From Streptomyces sp. Je 1-369 (GTDB taxonomy: Bacteria > Actinomycetota > Actinomycetes > Streptomycetales > Streptomycetaceae), in contig NZ_CP101750.1 in the NCBI RefSeq assembly GCF_026810505.1, positions 1,889,448-1,953,447 of the forward strand: 64,000 bases of DNA. Direction: 5' to 3'. Position numbers and translations under genes: made by a program. The notes beneath the pieces are model-generated. The model was not told the DNA's origin. It made no database searches and was given only the letters and a program-made list of their open reading frames with translations. Below, one piece after another: positions 61,711-64,000 of the stretch (position 1 is the first letter of the stretch; the number at the start of each line of letters is the position of its first letter).

Positions 61711-62832
61711 GTGAACATCACCGTGCACCGTCCCGGCGAACTCACCGCGGCCGACCGGGCGGCGTGGACCGCGTTGCAGTCCAAGGCGCACCTCGACGGC
61801 TCGCCCGAGCTCGCCAACCCCTTCCTCTCCCCCGAGTTCGCGCTCGCGATCGGGCACGAGCGGCGCGGGGTGCGGATCGCCGTCGTACGCGAGGAGAGCG
61901 AGCGCGCCGCGTTCCTGCCCTTCCAGCGGTCCGTCGCCGGCGTCGGCCGCGCCATCGGCCTCGGCGTCTCGGACTGCCAGGGCCTGGTGCACCGGCCGGG
62001 CTTCGACTGGGACGCGCGGGACCTGCTGCGGGCCTGCGGTCTCTCGGTGTGGGAGTTCGATCACCTGGTGGGCGGGCAGACCCCGTTCGAGGCGAGCGCG
62101 TCCGGCTCCTTCCCGTCCCCCGTCATGGACGTCGACCGGGGCTATGAGGCCTATCTCGGCCAACTCCGCGCGGCGGCACCGAAGTTCACTCGCACCACAC
62201 TGGCCAAGGAGCGCAGGCTCGACCGCGATCACGGCCCGGTCCGCTATGTGCACGACGAGCGCGACCCCGCGGTCCTCGCCACCCTGATGGGCTGGAAGTC
62301 CGCGCAGTACCGCAGGACGGGCCGCAGCGACCGATTCGCGCATCCGTGGATCGCCCGCCTGGTGGACCGGCTCTTCCACACCCGCTCCGACTCCTTCGCC
62401 GGACTCCTCTCGGTCCTCTACGCCGGGGACGCGCCGATCGCCGCGCACTTCGGGCTGCGCTCCGAGCAGATCCTCGCCTGCTGGTTTCCCGCGTACGACC
62501 CGGCGTTCGCCAAGTACTCGCCCGGCTTGGTCCTGCATCTGCGCATGGCCGAGGCCGCGGCGGCCGACGGCATCGCCCACCTCGACCTCGGCCGCGGCCA
62601 GAAGGCGTACAAGGACTCCCTCAAGACCCGCGATCTGACCGTCTCGGAGGGGTGGGTGGCGCTCCGCCACCCGGTGGCGTTCGGACACCTCGCGCGGCGC
62701 GGCCCGGTCAGGGCGCTGCGGAACACTGTGCAATCACGACCGGAATTCTTCGAACCGGCTGACAAAATGCTCAAGCGGATGGGTCGAATTCGATCTAGGG
62801 GCGGAGAATTTCGATCTAGGGACAAGGAATAA
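61711..62832 (+). CDS. CelD/BcsL-type GNAT acetyltransferase
   Basis: 373 residues, GTG start 1 bp after the membrane protein stop. NPFLSPEFALAIG and KFTRTTLAKERRLDRDHGPV are typical, and the second GNAT half (about 185-320) includes FAGLLSVLYAGDAPIAAHFG and LHLRMAEAAAADGIAHLDLG of the Acetyltransf_6/FemAB-like group. It probably acylates a sugar in polysaccharide synthesis. The last 15 codons contain a 13-bp direct repeat (TTCGATCTAGGG twice, 62788-62822). Confidence 0.88.
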   Translation: MNITVHRPGELTAADRAAWTALQSKAHLDGSPELANPFLSPEFALAIGHERRGVRIAVVREESERAAFLPFQRSVAGVGRAIGLGVSDCQGLVHRPGFDWDARDLLRACGLSVWEFDHLVGGQTPFEASASGSFPSPVMDVDRGYEAYLGQLRAAAPKFTRTTLAKERRLDRDHGPVRYVHDERDPAVLATLMGWKSAQYRRTGRSDRFAHPWIARLVDRLFHTRSDSFAGLLSVLYAGDAPIAAHFGLRSEQILACWFPAYDPAFAKYSPGLVLHLRMAEAAAADGIAHLDLGRGQKAYKDSLKTRDLTVSEGWVALRHPVAFGHLARRGPVRALRNTVQSRPEFFEPADKMLKRMGRIRSRGGEFRSRDKE

Positions 62833-63194
62833 GGCAGTCCGAATGTGATCGCATAGATTACTCAAATCATGTGAAACGTGGGGCCACGTTCCAGGTCTTG
62901 CCATACAGTCTCAATCATCAATACCGTCGTACATCCACCCGCAACGGTCCATCACGCAATGCGATCCGGGGGAGGGCTCAGGATCGCGATGGCACCCGAG
63001 CGGGGCGCGGTAGGGGGGTGCCGTGCTCGGTGACCGCTCTTCGGCCGAGTCACGTCCCGCGCAATGCCAGCTCACTCGGCATGCACGGAGATCCATTTCG
63101 TCATGCTCAAGTGTGAACCCCCCTTTCGAACCGGATCAATTGCCGGACCGCCCGGGGGCGGGCGGTCCACCGGACGAGAGGGACCACCGGACTC
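62833..63194. other. Promoter region of the glycosyltransferase gene
   Basis: 362 bp without a gene. The first 150 bp are AT-rich for this genome and hold a candidate promoter at 62898-62927; the rest would be a long leader. Confidence 0.45.
62898..62927 (+). promoter_or_regulatory. Candidate promoter
   Basis: TTGCCA (62898-62903), 18 bp, TACCGT (62922-62927), within the AT-rich part of the gap before the glycosyltransferase gene. Confidence 0.35.
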
Positions 63195-64000
63195 ATGAGT
63201 TCGTTTGTGCGCCCGGCAGACGCCGGACAAGACCCGTCGAAAGAGATCTCCAGAAACTACCGTCCGATCTCCACGCATTTGGCGATCACACCGCCGGTCA
63301 GTGTGGTCATACCCGCCATGAACGAAGCGGAGAACCTTCCGTACGTCTTCAAGACACTGCCCGACTGGATCCACGAGGTCGTCCTCGTGGACGGCAACTC
63401 CACCGACGACACGGTCGCCGTGGCCCGTGACCTGTGGCCGGACGTGAAGGTCGTCCGCCAGCTCGGCAAGGGCAAGGGTGACGCGCTGATCACCGGCTTC
63501 GCCGCGTGCACGGGCGACATCATCGTGATGGTCGACGCCGACGGCTCGGCCGACGGCCACGAGATCGTCTCCTACGTCTCCGCCCTCGTCTCGGGCGCGG
63601 ACTTCGCCAAGGGCTCCCGCTTCGCCAACGGCGGCGGTACGGACGACATGACGCCGATCCGCAAGCTCGGCAACCACGTCCTGTGCTCCGTCGTGAACAC
63701 CAAGTTCGGGGCCCGCTACACCGACCTGTGCTACGGCTACAACGCCTTCTGGCGCCACTGCCTCGACAAGATCGAGCTCGACTGCACCGGCTTCGAGGTC
63801 GAGACCCTGATGAACATCCGGGTCGTCAAGGCGGGGCTCAAGGTCCAGGAGATTCCGAGCCACGAGTACCTGCGGATCCACGGCACCAGCAACCTCAGGG
63901 CCGTCCGTGACGGCATCCGCGTCCTGAAGGTGATCCTGTCCGAGCGCTCCAATCGCGACAGACGCGGCGGGCGGCGCAAGCCCGCCCGCGCACTGCCCCT
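63195..64000 (+). CDS. Family 2 glycosyltransferase (3' end outside window)
   Basis: At least 268 residues from the ATG at 63195, cut by the right edge. VSVVIPAMNEAENLPYVFKT starts the GT-A fold near residue 35, EVVLVDGNSTDDTVAVA follows, VMVDADGSADGHEIVSYV holds the DxD motif, and KFGARYTDLCYGYNAFWRHC with GFEVETLMNIRVVKAGLKV continues as in dolichyl-phosphate mannosyltransferase-like GT2 enzymes. No membrane segment is seen in the visible part. With the CelD-like gene it suggests an exopolysaccharide or cell-wall glycan cluster continuing to the right. Confidence 0.92.
   Translation, partial: MSSFVRPADAGQDPSKEISRNYRPISTHLAITPPVSVVIPAMNEAENLPYVFKTLPDWIHEVVLVDGNSTDDTVAVARDLWPDVKVVRQLGKGKGDALITGFAACTGDIIVMVDADGSADGHEIVSYVSALVSGADFAKGSRFANGGGTDDMTPIRKLGNHVLCSVVNTKFGARYTDLCYGYNAFWRHCLDKIELDCTGFEVETLMNIRVVKAGLKVQEIPSHEYLRIHGTSNLRAVRDGIRVLKVILSERSNRDRRGGRRKPARALP

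Noticed and set aside
62747..62760. TTCGAACCGG resembling a tRNA T-loop (also at 63126)
   Set aside because: No acceptor, anticodon or D arm can be folded around either copy; the first lies in coding sequence.

Overview
The window is about 64 kb of a high-GC actinomycete chromosome, almost certainly Streptomyces. The signs are: GC-rich third codon positions throughout, which create long antisense open frames; frequent GTG starts; ATGA/GTGA gene overlaps; many TetR regulators; a 20-beta-hydroxysteroid dehydrogenase and an SGNH lipase that look like known Streptomyces enzymes; and the dispersed GGGGCGCGGGGAAC inverted repeat common in that genus. About 60 protein genes are supported. I see no rRNA, tRNA, CRISPR array, IS element or prophage. 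Both edges cut genes: an alpha-dioxygenase-like heme enzyme on the left and a family 2 glycosyltransferase on the right. All family assignments come from reading motifs, not from database searches.

Layout. 1-4.4 kb: a catalase-like/alpha-dioxygenase fusion divergent from a class 3 lipase. 4.4-7.8 kb: YchJ protein, then a gluconate locus (FCD-GntR repressor, gluconokinase, GntP permease) ending in a strong hairpin. 7.8-10.4 kb: APC permease and an unknown protein. 10.6-14 kb: FAD steroid-type dehydrogenase divergent from a TetR and 20-beta-HSD pair. 14-17 kb: Nudix, two DUF202 membrane proteins, a quinone-oxidoreductase-like MDR enzyme and a histidine-rich metal-binding protein. 17-22.6 kb: two converging operons for acyl-CoA metabolism (APH-like kinase and acyl-CoA dehydrogenase against SDR, acyl-CoA synthetase and TetR) with the same operator-like sequence at both outer promoters. 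22.7-30.5 kb: hydrolases, an MHS transporter, a penicillin-acylase-type Ntn hydrolase and unknown proteins. 30.6-31.0 kb: remnant of an RNA ligase gene. 31-40 kb: SoxR, a MaoC hydratase with its TetR, an acyl-CoA dehydrogenase divergent from a TetR, a reductase with its TetR, a urea transporter, and an alcohol/aldehyde dehydrogenase operon. 40-46.3 kb: sulfotransferase, secreted subtilisin, MFS and CitMHS transporters, TetR. 46.3-52.3 kb: homogentisate dioxygenase, GntR, an orphan type ISP restriction C-terminal domain, and a TetR-controlled ABC exporter. 52.5-60.2 kb: a small Arg-rich protein, a SigK-type ECF sigma factor divergent from a DUF4331-TPR-nickel/cobalt transporter operon, and a Ser/Thr kinase. 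60.2-64 kb: SGNH lipase and the start of a polysaccharide-type cluster (membrane protein, CelD-like acetyltransferase, glycosyltransferase).

Regulation is the most informative part of the window. Several regulators can be paired with repeated or palindromic DNA sites: SigK with two divergent promoters of the form ATCC-N15-CCGAAT; a TetR at 34.3 kb with sites before itself/the acyl-CoA dehydrogenase and, 5.6 kb away, before the aldehyde dehydrogenase operon; a TetR at 32 kb with identical 15-bp sites before itself and the MaoC gene; a TetR at 20 kb with sites at both ends of its cluster; and a drug-exporter TetR with two sites around the exporter start. Together they make the window a set of small self-contained catabolic regulons (gluconate, steroid/fatty acyl, homogentisate, organic acids) plus an extracytoplasmic, metal-linked SigK regulon.
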